This document shows, piece after piece, positions 16,296-24,740 of a DNA stretch of 64,000 nt. The stretch is from NCBI RefSeq assembly GCF_018130785.1, contig NZ_JAFCJT010000008.1:62001-126000 (forward strand), given 5' to 3'. The stretch comes from Bradyrhizobium liaoningense. GTDB taxonomy: Bacteria; Pseudomonadota; Alphaproteobacteria; Rhizobiales; Xanthobacteraceae. Made by a program: the position numbers and the translations under genes. Below the pieces are notes generated by a model. It was given only the letters and a program-made list of their open reading frames with translations. It ran no database searches and was not told the DNA's origin. How positions within the stretch are numbered: the stretch's first letter is position 1; every line of letters begins with the position of its first letter.

Positions 16296-17456
16296 ATGAA
16301 CAGGCCGCTGGGCTTCGATCTCGTTGAACGCACCCGCGCCATCGCGCCGCTGATTGCGCGTGAAGCGGACGAGATCGAGCGGACGCGGCGGCTGACACCG
16401 GCCGTCGTCGATGCATTGATCGAGAACGGGCTCTACCGCGCGCTGCTGCCGCAGAGCCTCGGCGGCGCAGAGGTCCCCATCGAGATCTTCATGCAGATGC
16501 AGGAGGAGATCGCGAAGGCGGATGCCTCGACCGCCTGGTGCCTCGGCCAGTGCAGCGTCTGCGCCATGATCGCGGCCTCGCTCGATCCCGACACCGCGCA
16601 CGAGATCTTCAACACACAGCCCGGTATCCTCGCCTGGGGCGCGATCGCGCATGAGGCGCGCGCGGTCGAGGGCGGCTATCGCGTCACGGCGCGCTGGGAT
16701 TTTGCCTCGGGCTCGCGGCAGGCAAGCTGGCTGGGGGCGCATGTCCGCATCGTCACTGCCGACGGGACACCGCGGAAAAATGCCGACGGCTCGCCCGAGG
16801 TGCGCACCATCCTGTTTCCGGTCGCGAGCGCCGTGCTGCATGACGTCTGGCAGGCGATCGGGCTCGCCGGCACCGGCACGGACTCGTATGAAGTCAATGA
16901 CCTCTTCATCCCCGAGCGCTTCACGGCGTTCCGGGACGTGCCGTCCGCGCTGCGCGAGACGGGTGCACTCTACAAGATCGGCACCGGCTCGACCTTCAGC
17001 CTCGGCTTTGCTGCGGTCTCGCTGGGCGTGGCGCGCGCCACGCTGGATGCCGCGATCGCTTTGTCGCGCGCAAAGCACCAGTCGCTGGCGGCCAGCGCGA
17101 TGCGCAATAACCAGGCGGTCCAGGGCCTGATCGGCCGCACAGAGGGCGACTTGCGCGCTGCGCGCGCCTATCTCTATGCGACGGCCAATGCGATGTGGCG
17201 CGATCTCAGCGCGACCGGCGCGTTCAGCGCGGCGCATCGCAGCGCTGTTCGCCTCGCCGCGACCTGGACCATCCACCAGTCAGCCAAGGTGGTCGACGCC
17301 GCCTATCACATGGCCGGCGCGACCGCAGTATTCCGCAGCAATCCGTTCGAGCGGCGGTTTCGTGACATGCACGCCATCGCGCAGCAGATCCAGGCGCGGG
17401 ACACACATTACGAAGATGTCGGGAAGACGATCTTGTCGGAGGTCAATACGGAGTGA
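16296..17456 (+). CDS. Acyl-CoA-dehydrogenase-fold flavin monooxygenase
   Basis: This 386-residue protein belongs to the acyl-CoA dehydrogenase superfamily branch that contains two-component flavin hydroxylases (HsaA, DszC and pigment-hydroxylase-like proteins). The N-terminal helical domain contains 'ALLPQSLGGAEV', the beta-domain contains 'GIGLAGTGTDSYEV'-like residues (AIGLAGTGTDSYEV, about 188-201), and the C-terminal Acyl-CoA_dh_2 domain carries 'RRFRDMHAIAQQIQ'. It would need a flavin reductase, which is not encoded next door. The ATG at 16296 was chosen over upstream frames that overlap the MFS gene. The two genes form one transcription unit. Confidence 0.88.
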   Translation: MNRPLGFDLVERTRAIAPLIAREADEIERTRRLTPAVVDALIENGLYRALLPQSLGGAEVPIEIFMQMQEEIAKADASTAWCLGQCSVCAMIAASLDPDTAHEIFNTQPGILAWGAIAHEARAVEGGYRVTARWDFASGSRQASWLGAHVRIVTADGTPRKNADGSPEVRTILFPVASAVLHDVWQAIGLAGTGTDSYEVNDLFIPERFTAFRDVPSALRETGALYKIGTGSTFSLGFAAVSLGVARATLDAAIALSRAKHQSLAASAMRNNQAVQGLIGRTEGDLRAARAYLYATANAMWRDLSATGAFSAAHRSAVRLAATWTIHQSAKVVDAAYHMAGATAVFRSNPFERRFRDMHAIAQQIQARDTHYEDVGKTILSEVNTE

Positions 17457-17511
17457 CAGCCGCAACGACGCTGCACGCCACGCCCTTCGCGGGGAGAGGT
17501 GAAGCGCCGCT

Positions 17512-19719
17512 TCAGGCCACCAGCGCGGTGTCGCCGTCAATACCCCGCTGCGCCTTCAGCAAGCTGATGATCTCGGCATTCGGCCGGGCCTTGCTGAACA
17601 GAAAGCCCTGGCCTTCGTCGCAGCCTTCGGTGCGGAGGCAGCTCAGCTCGGCCTCGGTCTCGACGCCCTCGGCGGTGATGGTGACACCCAAGCCTTTGCC
17701 GAGGCTGACGATGGAGCGGATGATCGCCTGCGCCTCGCGATTGGCGCCGAGATCGCGCACGAAGGACTGGTCGATCTTGATCTTGTCGAACGGGAAGCTG
17801 CGCAAATAGCTGAGGCTGGAATAGCCGGTGCCGAAATCATCCATCGAGATGCGGACGCCGAGCGCGCGCAGCGCATGCAGCGTCGCAAGCACCTGCGTGC
17901 TCTTTTCGAGCAGCAGCGTCTCGGTGATCTCGAGCTCGAGCCGCCGCGCCGCCAGGCCGGAATGTTTCAGCGCGTCCGTGACCACCGAGAGCAGATTGCC
18001 GCTGCGGAACTGGAGCGGCGACAGATTGACGGCGACGCGGACGTCGTCGGGCCAGGTCGCGGCATCCAGGCACGCCCGGCGCAGCATCAGGCCGCCGAGC
18101 GGATTGATCAGCCCGGTTTCTTCCGCAACCGGAATGAACTCGGCGGGCGAGACCATGCCGCGCTCGGCATGCGGCCAGCGCATCAGCGCCTCGAAGCCGG
18201 TGATGCGGCCGCTCTGGAGGTCGATCAGCGGCTGGTAATAGGGGCGCAGCACGTCGTTCTGGATCGCGTCGCGCAGCTCGACCTCGATCTTGCGCCGGCT
18301 CTGCGCCTTGGCATCGAGCGCGGCCTCGAAGAACGCGAAGGTGCCGCGCGCGTCCGCCTTGGCCCGCGATAGCGCCATGTCGGCGTTCTTGAGCAGTTTT
18401 TCGGAATCGTCGCCGTCGCCGGGCGCCATCGCGATGCCGATGGAGGCACCGATCACCACCGAATGGCCGTCGAGCAGATAGGGATCGGCGATGGCTTCGA
18501 GCAGGCGTTTCGCCAGCATCACGGCGCCTTCGGGACGCGTCAGCCCGCTCTGGACGATGGCGAACTCGTCGGAGTTGAGCCGCGCCAGTGCGTCTTCCTC
18601 GCGCAAGGTGGAGCGCAGCCGCTTGGCGACGCCGCGCAACAGCTTGTCGCCGACCGCGTGTCCCAGCGTATCGTTGACCGCCTTGAAATTGTCGAGCCCC
18701 AGCATCAGCAGCGCGACCTTGTCGGAGCTGCGCCGCATATGCAGCAGCATCTCGTCCACCTGCTGGCGCAGCAGGTTGCGGTTCGGCAGGCCGGTCAGCC
18801 CGTCATGCTGGGCCATGAAGGCGAGCCGCGCCTCGGCGCGCTTGCGTTCGGTGATGTCCATCAGCGCGAGCAGCATCGCGGGCCGATCGGCATAGGTCAG
18901 TTCGCGCGAATAGATCGCAAGGTCGATCAGCGCGCCGTCGGCCTTGACGTGCTTCCAGGTGCGCGCGGCCTGCTCCTCGCTGGACCGATCGGTGGTCCAG
19001 GGCGGCTCGCTGTCGAAAGCCTGCAAGGAGCGGATCTTCAGCTTCTCGAACTCGGCGCGGCTATAGCCGTAATGGGCAATCGCGGCATCGTTGACGGCGA
19101 GGATGCGCTCGTCGTCGAGCGCGCAGACGATCATGGGGACGGGGTTGCCGTCGAACAGCAGGCGGAACGAGGCCTCGCGCTGCTTCAACTCGGTGATGTC
19201 GACGCGCAGGCCGACCACGCCGCCGTCGTCGGTCAACCGCTCGTCGATCAGGATGACCCGGCCGTCCGACAGCGTCTGCTCGTGGCGCTTGCCGGGCTCG
19301 TGCAGCTTCTTCAGCCGCTCGGCGATCCACTCGTCCTCGTGGCCGGCGGCTTCCGGATAGTCGCCACGGGCAACGCCGATGCGCAGCGTGTCTTCGAGGC
19401 GCGCGCCTTCCGCGAACAGATCGGCGGTCTTGCTGTAGATTTCGGAATATTGCTTGTTCCAGAGGACGTAGCGGCCTTCAGGGTCGAGGATCACGATGCC
19501 CTGCGGCAGGATGTCGATGGCCTGGCGCAGGCGCTCATGGGATTTGCGGGCCTCGGCAATCGCGGCCTCCGCCTCGGCGCGGCTGCGCTGGAGTTCGTCG
19601 CGTTCGCAAACGGGTCGAGGCGCGCGCGCGAAGCGCGGCTTGCGCGGCTGTCGGCCGGCCCGGGCGAGCACGCGTCCCTTTCGCTTCGTTGTTTTTCGAG
19701 ACCCCAAACTCAATTCCAT
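17512..19719 (-). CDS. PAS-PAS-GGDEF-EAL protein; cyclase site degenerate, phosphodiesterase site intact
   Basis: This protein has about 735 residues. A coiled-coil-like N-terminus (CERDELQRSRAEAEAAIAEARK) leads into two PAS domains (LPQGIVILDPEGRYVLWN and NPVPMIVCALDDERILAVND), a GGDEF domain and an EAL domain. The GGDEF motif reads NSDEF, and the metal-binding Asp of the usual 'LDLD.FK' is Gly (LMLGLDNFK), so diguanylate cyclase activity is unlikely. The EAL domain keeps 'FEALMRW', 'EITETLLL', 'DDFGTGYSSL', 'KIKIDQSFV' and 'TAEGVET', consistent with c-di-GMP hydrolysis. There is no transmembrane helix, so sensing is probably cytoplasmic. The ATG at 19719 is preferred; another lies at 19806. 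Confidence 0.93.
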   Translation of the reverse strand: MELSLGSRKTTKRKGRVLARAGRQPRKPRFARAPRPVCERDELQRSRAEAEAAIAEARKSHERLRQAIDILPQGIVILDPEGRYVLWNKQYSEIYSKTADLFAEGARLEDTLRIGVARGDYPEAAGHEDEWIAERLKKLHEPGKRHEQTLSDGRVILIDERLTDDGGVVGLRVDITELKQREASFRLLFDGNPVPMIVCALDDERILAVNDAAIAHYGYSRAEFEKLKIRSLQAFDSEPPWTTDRSSEEQAARTWKHVKADGALIDLAIYSRELTYADRPAMLLALMDITERKRAEARLAFMAQHDGLTGLPNRNLLRQQVDEMLLHMRRSSDKVALLMLGLDNFKAVNDTLGHAVGDKLLRGVAKRLRSTLREEDALARLNSDEFAIVQSGLTRPEGAVMLAKRLLEAIADPYLLDGHSVVIGASIGIAMAPGDGDDSEKLLKNADMALSRAKADARGTFAFFEAALDAKAQSRRKIEVELRDAIQNDVLRPYYQPLIDLQSGRITGFEALMRWPHAERGMVSPAEFIPVAEETGLINPLGGLMLRRACLDAATWPDDVRVAVNLSPLQFRSGNLLSVVTDALKHSGLAARRLELEITETLLLEKSTQVLATLHALRALGVRISMDDFGTGYSSLSYLRSFPFDKIKIDQSFVRDLGANREAQAIIRSIVSLGKGLGVTITAEGVETEAELSCLRTEGCDEGQGFLFSKARPNAEIISLLKAQRGIDGDTALVA

Positions 19720-20140
19720 ACGTCCCAGTCGCGCCCAGTGACCGCAAGTTTTGGGGCAAGTGTCTGAAAAAAAAGTAATCTTGGGTGGTCTGACGGTCGG
19801 ACGCATGGTCTGGTGGCCGCAAGAAAGCAGCCCTCATTGCCCGTTTGCGAGGCGCGGCAGCGTCGCCGGGCGCGCCAAGCCCATCACATCGTCGTCATCG
19901 GAGAACGCGATGGCGCAAAATTGCGCGCTGCCTTGAATCATTTCCGCGAGCGCGCGCGAATGCATGCAGCGGGGAGTGAATACGCCTCCCACGCACGAAT
20001 TTTGGTCAATGCACGAGAGGGTTATCGCGTCGTTAAAAATCGGCCGGCCGCGCGCAGGGAACTGCGACTTTCGGACAATATTTTGGACGAAGGGACTGTT
20101 TCTTAACCCTGACGCCGCGTTGGGTTATAAGGGTGACTGC
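19720..20140. other. Divergent gap between c-di-GMP gene and mepA
   Basis: These 421 bases hold the promoters of both neighbours. I see no gene. A weak stem (taaccc 20104-20109 with gggtta 20122-20127) lies just before the mepA start. No riboswitch-like structure was recognised. Confidence 0.4.
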
Positions 20141-21085
20141 ATGAGTCCCCGCCGCCTCGCCCCTCTCCTGCTTGTCATGACGTTCCTGACCGCCGGCGCC
20201 GCGCTGGCCCAGGACAAGGGCAGCGTCAACCCAAAACCGCTGCCGCCGCTCGCCAATCCAAACGATCCCAGCATCGGTGCCAAGGAGCTGTTCGCACGAA
20301 AACTTCTGCCGTCGAAGGGACCGGCTCATGTCATCGGCTCCTACTCCAAGGGCTGCATCGGCGGCGCCATGCAGATGCCGCTCAACGGCGACAATTGGCA
20401 GGTGATGCGGCTGTCGCGTAACCGCAATTACGGTCATCCCGACATGATCGCGCTGATCAAGCGGCTCGCAGCCAGGGCGCACAAGGACGCGGGATGGCCG
20501 GGCATTCTGGTTGGCGACATCGGCCAGCCGCGCGGCGGGCCGGCACTGTCGGGCCATGCCAGCCATCAAATCGGCCTGGATGCCGACATCTGGCTGACAC
20601 CGATGCCGGACCGTCGTTTGTCGCGCGACGAACGCGAGGACATGTCGGCGGTGATGATGGTGCGTCAGGACCGGCTCGACATCGACCCCAAGGTGTTCAC
20701 GCCTGCCCACGTGCTCGCGCTGCGCGACGCGGCGCAGGAGCCGGCCGTGCAGCGCATCTTCGTCAATGCCGCGATCAAGAAGGCGCTGTGCCGCGAGGCC
20801 AAGGGCGACCGCTCATGGCTGTGGAAGATCCGGCCGTGGTGGGGCCACGACTATCACTTCCACATCCGCATGCGCTGCCCGGCGGGCTCGCGCGAATGCG
20901 AGGGCCAGTCGTCGCAATCCGAGGACGAAGGCTGCCAGCCGTCCGACCTCGCCTACTGGTTCAGCGACGCCGTGCTGCATCCGAAGCCCCCGCCGGAGCC
21001 GCCGAAGCCAAAGCCGCCGATGACGCTGGCGCAGATGCCGGCGGCTTGCAAAGTCGTGCTGCACGCAGCGGATGCGAAGCCGTAG
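20141..21085 (+). CDS. mepA: Penicillin-insensitive murein endopeptidase
   Basis: This is a 314-residue periplasmic LAS-type zinc peptidase that cleaves D-Ala-mDAP cross-links in peptidoglycan. It has a Sec signal (MSPRRLAPLLLVMTFLTAGAALA, about 1-23). Zinc ligands are visible in 'SGHASHQIGLDADIW' (His and Asp) and 'WWGHDYHFHIRMRCP' (HxH). Conserved cysteines (SKGCIGG, RMRCP, SRECEG, EGCQPS) suggest disulfides as in E. coli MepA. A Pro/Lys-rich linker (PKPPPEPPKPKPP) near the C-terminus is an unusual extension. I chose the ATG at 20141 because it begins the signal peptide. Confidence 0.95.
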   Translation: MSPRRLAPLLLVMTFLTAGAALAQDKGSVNPKPLPPLANPNDPSIGAKELFARKLLPSKGPAHVIGSYSKGCIGGAMQMPLNGDNWQVMRLSRNRNYGHPDMIALIKRLAARAHKDAGWPGILVGDIGQPRGGPALSGHASHQIGLDADIWLTPMPDRRLSRDEREDMSAVMMVRQDRLDIDPKVFTPAHVLALRDAAQEPAVQRIFVNAAIKKALCREAKGDRSWLWKIRPWWGHDYHFHIRMRCPAGSRECEGQSSQSEDEGCQPSDLAYWFSDAVLHPKPPPEPPKPKPPMTLAQMPAACKVVLHAADAKP

Positions 21086-21115
21086 CGTACGCTGCGGCCT
21101 GATTCACCGCTTTCG

Positions 21116-21142
21116 TCCCGGGGCGCGAAGCGCGCCCCGGGA
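21116..21142. repeat. GC-rich palindromic element, 12-bp perfect stem
   Basis: The arms tcccggggcgcg (21116-21127) and cgcgccccggga (21131-21142) pair perfectly around a 3-base loop, immediately after mepA. Very similar 'tcccggg...cccggga' hairpins recur at 49416-49447 and 52779-52808. It could terminate mepA transcription, although no T-run follows. Confidence 0.8.
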
Positions 21143-21285
21143 TGACGAACTAGTTGGTTGGTTCGCGCCGCCCAAATGCGCTAGGATCGCTTCGCCGCTC
21201 GGCCGTAAGCCCGCGGCATTCCGGGATGCGCATCCTGTCCTTCAACAAACCTGACCGCAAGCCGCGCGCCCTCGCGTGGCCAACG

Positions 21286-21801
21286 ATGAGATTTGACATG
21301 CGCGTCCTCGCTCTCCTTGCCGTGCTCTCGCTCAGTGCGACCTCCGCTTTCGCCGCGGAAGAACCCAGCGGTTGCGACAAGTTCAAATGGCCGATCGAGC
21401 GCGAGCGCGCAGCGCTGACCGCGCCGGACCGTGCCAAGCTTGCTTCGGGGGCCGAGCAGGCCGCGCTGCCCGCGTCGGCCATCACGCTGGGACTGGTCGC
21501 GCCCGCGGATGCAAAGCTGCCGACGCCGCCGGAGCGGGCGCCGAAGGATGGCACCTTTGCCGGCTTCACCAGCATCAAGTCGCCGAAGGCGGGTCTCTAC
21601 ACGGTCAGCCTCTCCTCGGGGGCCTGGGTGGACGTGGTCCAGGACGGGCATTTCCTCAAGCCCGTGGCCTTCAGCGGCGCGACCGATTGCGACGGCATCC
21701 GCAAGACCATGAAATACGAGCTGTCGGCGCAGCCTTTCGTGGTCCAGGTCAGCGGCGCCAAGGACAATTCGCTGTCGATCGCGATCCTGCCGGCACAATA
21801 A
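21286..21801 (+). CDS. Exported hypothetical protein
   Basis: This 171-residue protein has a Sec signal (MRVLALLAVLSLSATSAFA, cleavage near residue 23). The mature domain contains 'GCDKFKWPIERERAAL' and 'FAGFTSIKSPKAGLYTVSLSSGAWVDVVQ', a beta-rich pattern. It is probably periplasmic, and no function is recognised. The ATG at 21286 or 21298 could start it; neither has a strong Shine-Dalgarno. It sits alone between mepA and the molybdate operon. Confidence 0.75.
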   Translation: MRFDMRVLALLAVLSLSATSAFAAEEPSGCDKFKWPIERERAALTAPDRAKLASGAEQAALPASAITLGLVAPADAKLPTPPERAPKDGTFAGFTSIKSPKAGLYTVSLSSGAWVDVVQDGHFLKPVAFSGATDCDGIRKTMKYELSAQPFVVQVSGAKDNSLSIAILPAQ

Positions 21802-21820
21802 AGCTGGATGTTATTGTTTG

Positions 21821-21867
21821 CGCATGATCTTTTCGGAAAACCGCTACACACTTTTCCGGATCATGCG
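21821..21867. repeat. Dispersed palindromic element (cgcatgatc type)
   Basis: The outer arms cgcatgatc (21821-21829) and gatcatgcg (21859-21867) and the inner arms cggaaaa (21834-21840) and ttttccg (21852-21858) are perfectly complementary, with a 'tttt' bulge. I recall this sequence type as a REP-like dispersed hairpin in Rhizobiales. A diverged relative is at 58586-58680. Confidence 0.75.
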
Positions 21868-22051
21868 TTAGACAAACGGTCGCCTTTGACCTTGGGCCGC
21901 GGCCTGCTATCTTCGCAGCTGCGATACCCCCGCCGGCCGTAAGCCGTTGCGGGGACACGTGGAACAGCGCTTCCGCCCGTCGCGACCTGACTCAACCCAA
22001 CGCCAGATTTGCGCGTGCATTTGCTCGCGCGAGCTCGCACGGAGCGCATCC

Positions 22052-22837
22052 ATGATTCGTATTGCCGGACTTTTCACCGCCTTCGTGATCCTCGCGGGCG
22101 CGAGCCTCTCGCCCGCCGTCGCCGAGGACAAGACCATCACCGTGTTCGCCGCCGCCTCGATGAAGAACGCGCTCGACGAGGTCGATGCCGCCTACACCGC
22201 CAAGACCGGCGTCAAGTTCAGCGTCAGCTATGCCGCGAGCTCGGTGCTCGCCAAGCAGATCGAGCAGGGCGCGCCGGCCGACGTGTTCGTCTCCGCCGAT
22301 ACCGACTGGATGGACTACGCGATCTCGAAGAAGACCATCAACGAGCCGACCCGCGTCAATCTGCTCGGCAACAGCATCGTGCTGATCGCACCGAAGGATT
22401 CCAAGATCGACAACGTCACCATCGCGCAAGGCTTTGACCTCGCCAAGCTCGCCGGCGACGGCAAGATCGCGACCGGCGACGTCAAGTCGGTGCCGGTCGG
22501 CAAATACGCCAAGGCGGCGCTGGAGAAGCTGGGCGCCTGGCAGGCGGCCGAGCCGAAATTCGCCATGGCCGAGAGCGTGCGCGCCGCGCTGACGCTGGTC
22601 GCCCGCGGCGAGGCCAATCTCGGCATCGTCTATTCGACCGACGCCAAGGTCGAGCCCGGCGTGAAGGTCGTCGGCACCTTCCCGGCGGATTCGCATCCCG
22701 CGATCATCTATCCCGTCGCCGCGACCACCACCGCGAAGGCCGAGACCAACGACTATCTCGCCTTCCTGCGCTCGACCGCAGCCAAGACCATTCTTGAAAA
22801 ATACGGCTTCAAGTTCCTGGTTAGCCCGACAACCTGA
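22052..22837 (+). CDS. modA: Molybdate ABC transporter, periplasmic binding protein
   Basis: This 261-residue protein has a Sec signal (MIRIAGLFTAFVILAGASLSPAVA) and the ModA fold. Hallmarks are 'ITVFAAASMKNALDEV' (first oxyanion-binding Ser), 'SYAASSVLAKQIEQGAPADVFVSAD' (second Ser region, read in parts) and 'GIVYSTDA' (Tyr-containing binding loop). It captures molybdate or tungstate and delivers it to ModB/ModC. It is the first gene of modABC. 'ggag' lies upstream of the ATG. No convincing ModE-type operator was found. Confidence 0.96.
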   Translation: MIRIAGLFTAFVILAGASLSPAVAEDKTITVFAAASMKNALDEVDAAYTAKTGVKFSVSYAASSVLAKQIEQGAPADVFVSADTDWMDYAISKKTINEPTRVNLLGNSIVLIAPKDSKIDNVTIAQGFDLAKLAGDGKIATGDVKSVPVGKYAKAALEKLGAWQAAEPKFAMAESVRAALTLVARGEANLGIVYSTDAKVEPGVKVVGTFPADSHPAIIYPVAATTTAKAETNDYLAFLRSTAAKTILEKYGFKFLVSPTT

Positions 22838-22843
22838 TTTTTC

Positions 22844-23539
22844 GTGCTCGAGCTCTCTCCCGCCGAATGGACGGCGATCCTGCTCTCGCTCAGGGTCGCC
22901 GTCATCGCCACGCTGGTCGCGACGCCATTCGGCATTGCGCTGGCATGGCTGCTCGCGCGCAAAGACTTTTGGGGCAAGTCGGTGCTCGACGCCGTCGTGC
23001 ATCTGCCGCTGGTGCTGCCGCCTGTCGTCACCGGCTATCTCCTGCTCCTCACCTTGGGTCGCAAGGGACTCGTCGGCGGCTTCCTGGCCGAATACCTCGG
23101 CATCGTCTTCGCGTTCCGCTGGACCGGCGCTGCGCTCGCATGCGGCGTGATGTCGTTTCCGCTGCTGGTGCGCCCGATGCGGCTGTCGATCGAGGCAATC
23201 GACCGCCGGCTCGAACAGGCCGCGGAGACGCTGGGCGCGGCGCCCTGGAAAGTCTTTTTCACGGTGACGCTGCCGCTGGCGCTGCCGGGCGTGCTCGCCG
23301 GCATGGTGCTCGGCTTCGCCAAGGCGATCGGCGAATTCGGCGCGACCATCACCTTCGTCTCCAACATTCCCGGGGAAACGCAGACCATTTCCTCGGCGAT
23401 CTATTCGCTGATCCAGACCCCCGATGGCGACGCGGCCGCGGGACGACTCGTGATCATCTCGATCGTGCTGGCAATGGGCGCACTGATTGCCGCCGAATGG
23501 TTCGCCCGCCGCGCCACGCAGCGCCTGCACGGGAACTGA
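22844..23539 (+). CDS. modB: Molybdate ABC transporter permease
   Basis: This 231-residue inner-membrane permease has about five transmembrane helices and the binding-protein-dependent transport signature 'EQAAETLGAAPWKVFFTVTLPLALPGVLAG' (EAA loop, read in parts) around residues 125-155. It starts with GTG six bases after the modA stop. 'LPLVLPPVVTGYLLLL' near residue 60 is characteristic of ModB. It pairs as a homodimer with ModC. Confidence 0.95.
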   Translation: MLELSPAEWTAILLSLRVAVIATLVATPFGIALAWLLARKDFWGKSVLDAVVHLPLVLPPVVTGYLLLLTLGRKGLVGGFLAEYLGIVFAFRWTGAALACGVMSFPLLVRPMRLSIEAIDRRLEQAAETLGAAPWKVFFTVTLPLALPGVLAGMVLGFAKAIGEFGATITFVSNIPGETQTISSAIYSLIQTPDGDAAAGRLVIISIVLAMGALIAAEWFARRATQRLHGN

Positions 23540-23541
23540 CC

Positions 23542-24204
23542 ATGCTGCGGGTCGACATCGAAAAACAGCTCGGCGAGTTCTCGCTTTCCGCAACCTTCAC
23601 CAGCGAAGGCCGCGTCATCGGCCTGTTCGGCGCATCCGGTGCCGGCAAGAGCTCGCTGGTCAACATGATCGCAGGCCTGTTGCGGCCCGACCGCGGCACC
23701 ATCGTGATCGACGGCGAGACCGTGGACGACACCGCCGCCGGCATCCATGTGCCGACCTATCGCCGCCGCATCGGCTATGTGTTCCAGGACGCGCGGCTGT
23801 TTCCGCATCTCAACGTCGCGCAAAATCTCGACTATGGGCGGCGCATGAACAGCCTCGCGCCTGATCCGGCGCAGCACAAGCGCATCATCGACCTGCTCGA
23901 CATCGGCGCCCTGCTCGACCGCCGCCCCGGAAAGCTCTCCGGCGGCGAGCGCCAGCGCGTCGCGCTCGGCCGCGCTCTGCTGTCGAAGCCGCGCCTGCTG
24001 CTGCTCGACGAACCGCTCGGCGCGCTCGACGAGGGCCGCAAGCTCGAAATCCTGCCCTACCTGGTGCGGCTGCGCGACGAGGCCAATGTCCCCATGGTCT
24101 ATGTCAGCCACGATGTCGCCGAACTGCGCCAGCTCGCGACGCAGATCGTGATGCTGAAGCAGGGCCGCGTGACGTCGTTCGGCGGGGTGAAGGTGCTGAC
24201 TTAG
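23542..24204 (+). CDS. modC: Molybdate ABC transporter ATPase, short form without TOBE/Mop domain
   Basis: This 220-residue ABC ATPase has Walker A 'GASGAGKSSLVNMIAG', Q-loop 'GYVFQDARLFPHLNV', signature 'LSGGERQRVALGRALL', Walker B 'LLLLDEPLGALDEG' and the H-loop 'YVSHD'. Canonical ModC is about 350 residues, with a C-terminal Mop/TOBE domain that binds oxyanion; here the protein stops right after the ATPase domain, so regulatory molybdate binding on ModC is absent. The ATG lies three bases after the modB stop. Confidence 0.93.
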   Translation: MLRVDIEKQLGEFSLSATFTSEGRVIGLFGASGAGKSSLVNMIAGLLRPDRGTIVIDGETVDDTAAGIHVPTYRRRIGYVFQDARLFPHLNVAQNLDYGRRMNSLAPDPAQHKRIIDLLDIGALLDRRPGKLSGGERQRVALGRALLSKPRLLLLDEPLGALDEGRKLEILPYLVRLRDEANVPMVYVSHDVAELRQLATQIVMLKQGRVTSFGGVKVLT

Positions 24205-24206
24205 GT

Positions 24207-24240
24207 CGAGGCGGATCGCCGTTTTCGACGGTCCGCCTCG
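24207..24240. terminator. Bidirectional terminator-like hairpin
   Basis: The arms cgaggcgga (24207-24215) and tccgcctcg (24232-24240) pair perfectly, with an inner ccgt/acgg stem. The hairpin lies between convergent modC and the PepSY-like gene, so it can serve both. There is no long T-run. Confidence 0.6.
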
Positions 24241-24260
24241 CTTCGCAAAACGGCTGTAGC

Positions 24261-24521
24261 TTACCAGCCGCGATCGACGTTCCGCACTTCACCTGTACGG
24301 GCATCGACGTCGACCTCCATCCAGCGGCCGGCGCGGTCGCGGCCTTCGATCTGCCATTCATCGCCCGCGAACTCGGTGTGCGAGACGGTCATGACGCCGA
24401 TATCGGTCGCGACATCCAGCGCGGCCTGCATCGAGAGCTGGTCGCCGCTGTCATAAGCCATCGCCGGCGCCGCCGATGCCAGACCGATCGCGACAATGGC
24501 CGGCAAGATGAATTTTCGCAT
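24261..24521 (-). CDS. Small periplasmic PepSY-like protein
   Basis: This 86-residue protein has a Sec signal (MRKFILPAIVAIGLASAAPAMA). The mature 64 residues look like a single PepSY-type unit: a helix (SMQAALDVATDIGVM) followed by strands (EWQIEGRDRAGRWMEVDVDARTGEV, read in parts) ending in 'VNRDRG'-like residues. PepSY proteins are periplasmic and often inhibit peptidases or bind ligands; no partner is evident here. The gene is monocistronic. Confidence 0.8.
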   Translation of the reverse strand: MRKFILPAIVAIGLASAAPAMAYDSGDQLSMQAALDVATDIGVMTVSHTEFAGDEWQIEGRDRAGRWMEVDVDARTGEVRNVDRGW

Positions 24522-24740
24522 GGGTTGCTCCTGTCAGATGCGTTGACGGTTACGCCCGCTAAGAACGAGCAGCATCGCGGAGTGTTCCGGAACCGGGAGT
24601 CACGAAGCTGCGCAGCTCTTCGGCGGTTGCGGCGATTTGGTGGCAGTTTTGTGCGAACAGCGCCACCCCGTCGGAGCAGAGTCTGGGCGGAGTGTGTGGC
24701 GGGCTCCGTTCCGCCAAAGTGAAAACGGAGAGCGCGGCGC

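Noticed and set aside
21914..21923. cgcagctgcg palindrome upstream of modA as a ModE site
   Set aside because: Too short and GC-rich; ModE sites as I know them are longer with TATAT-type arms.
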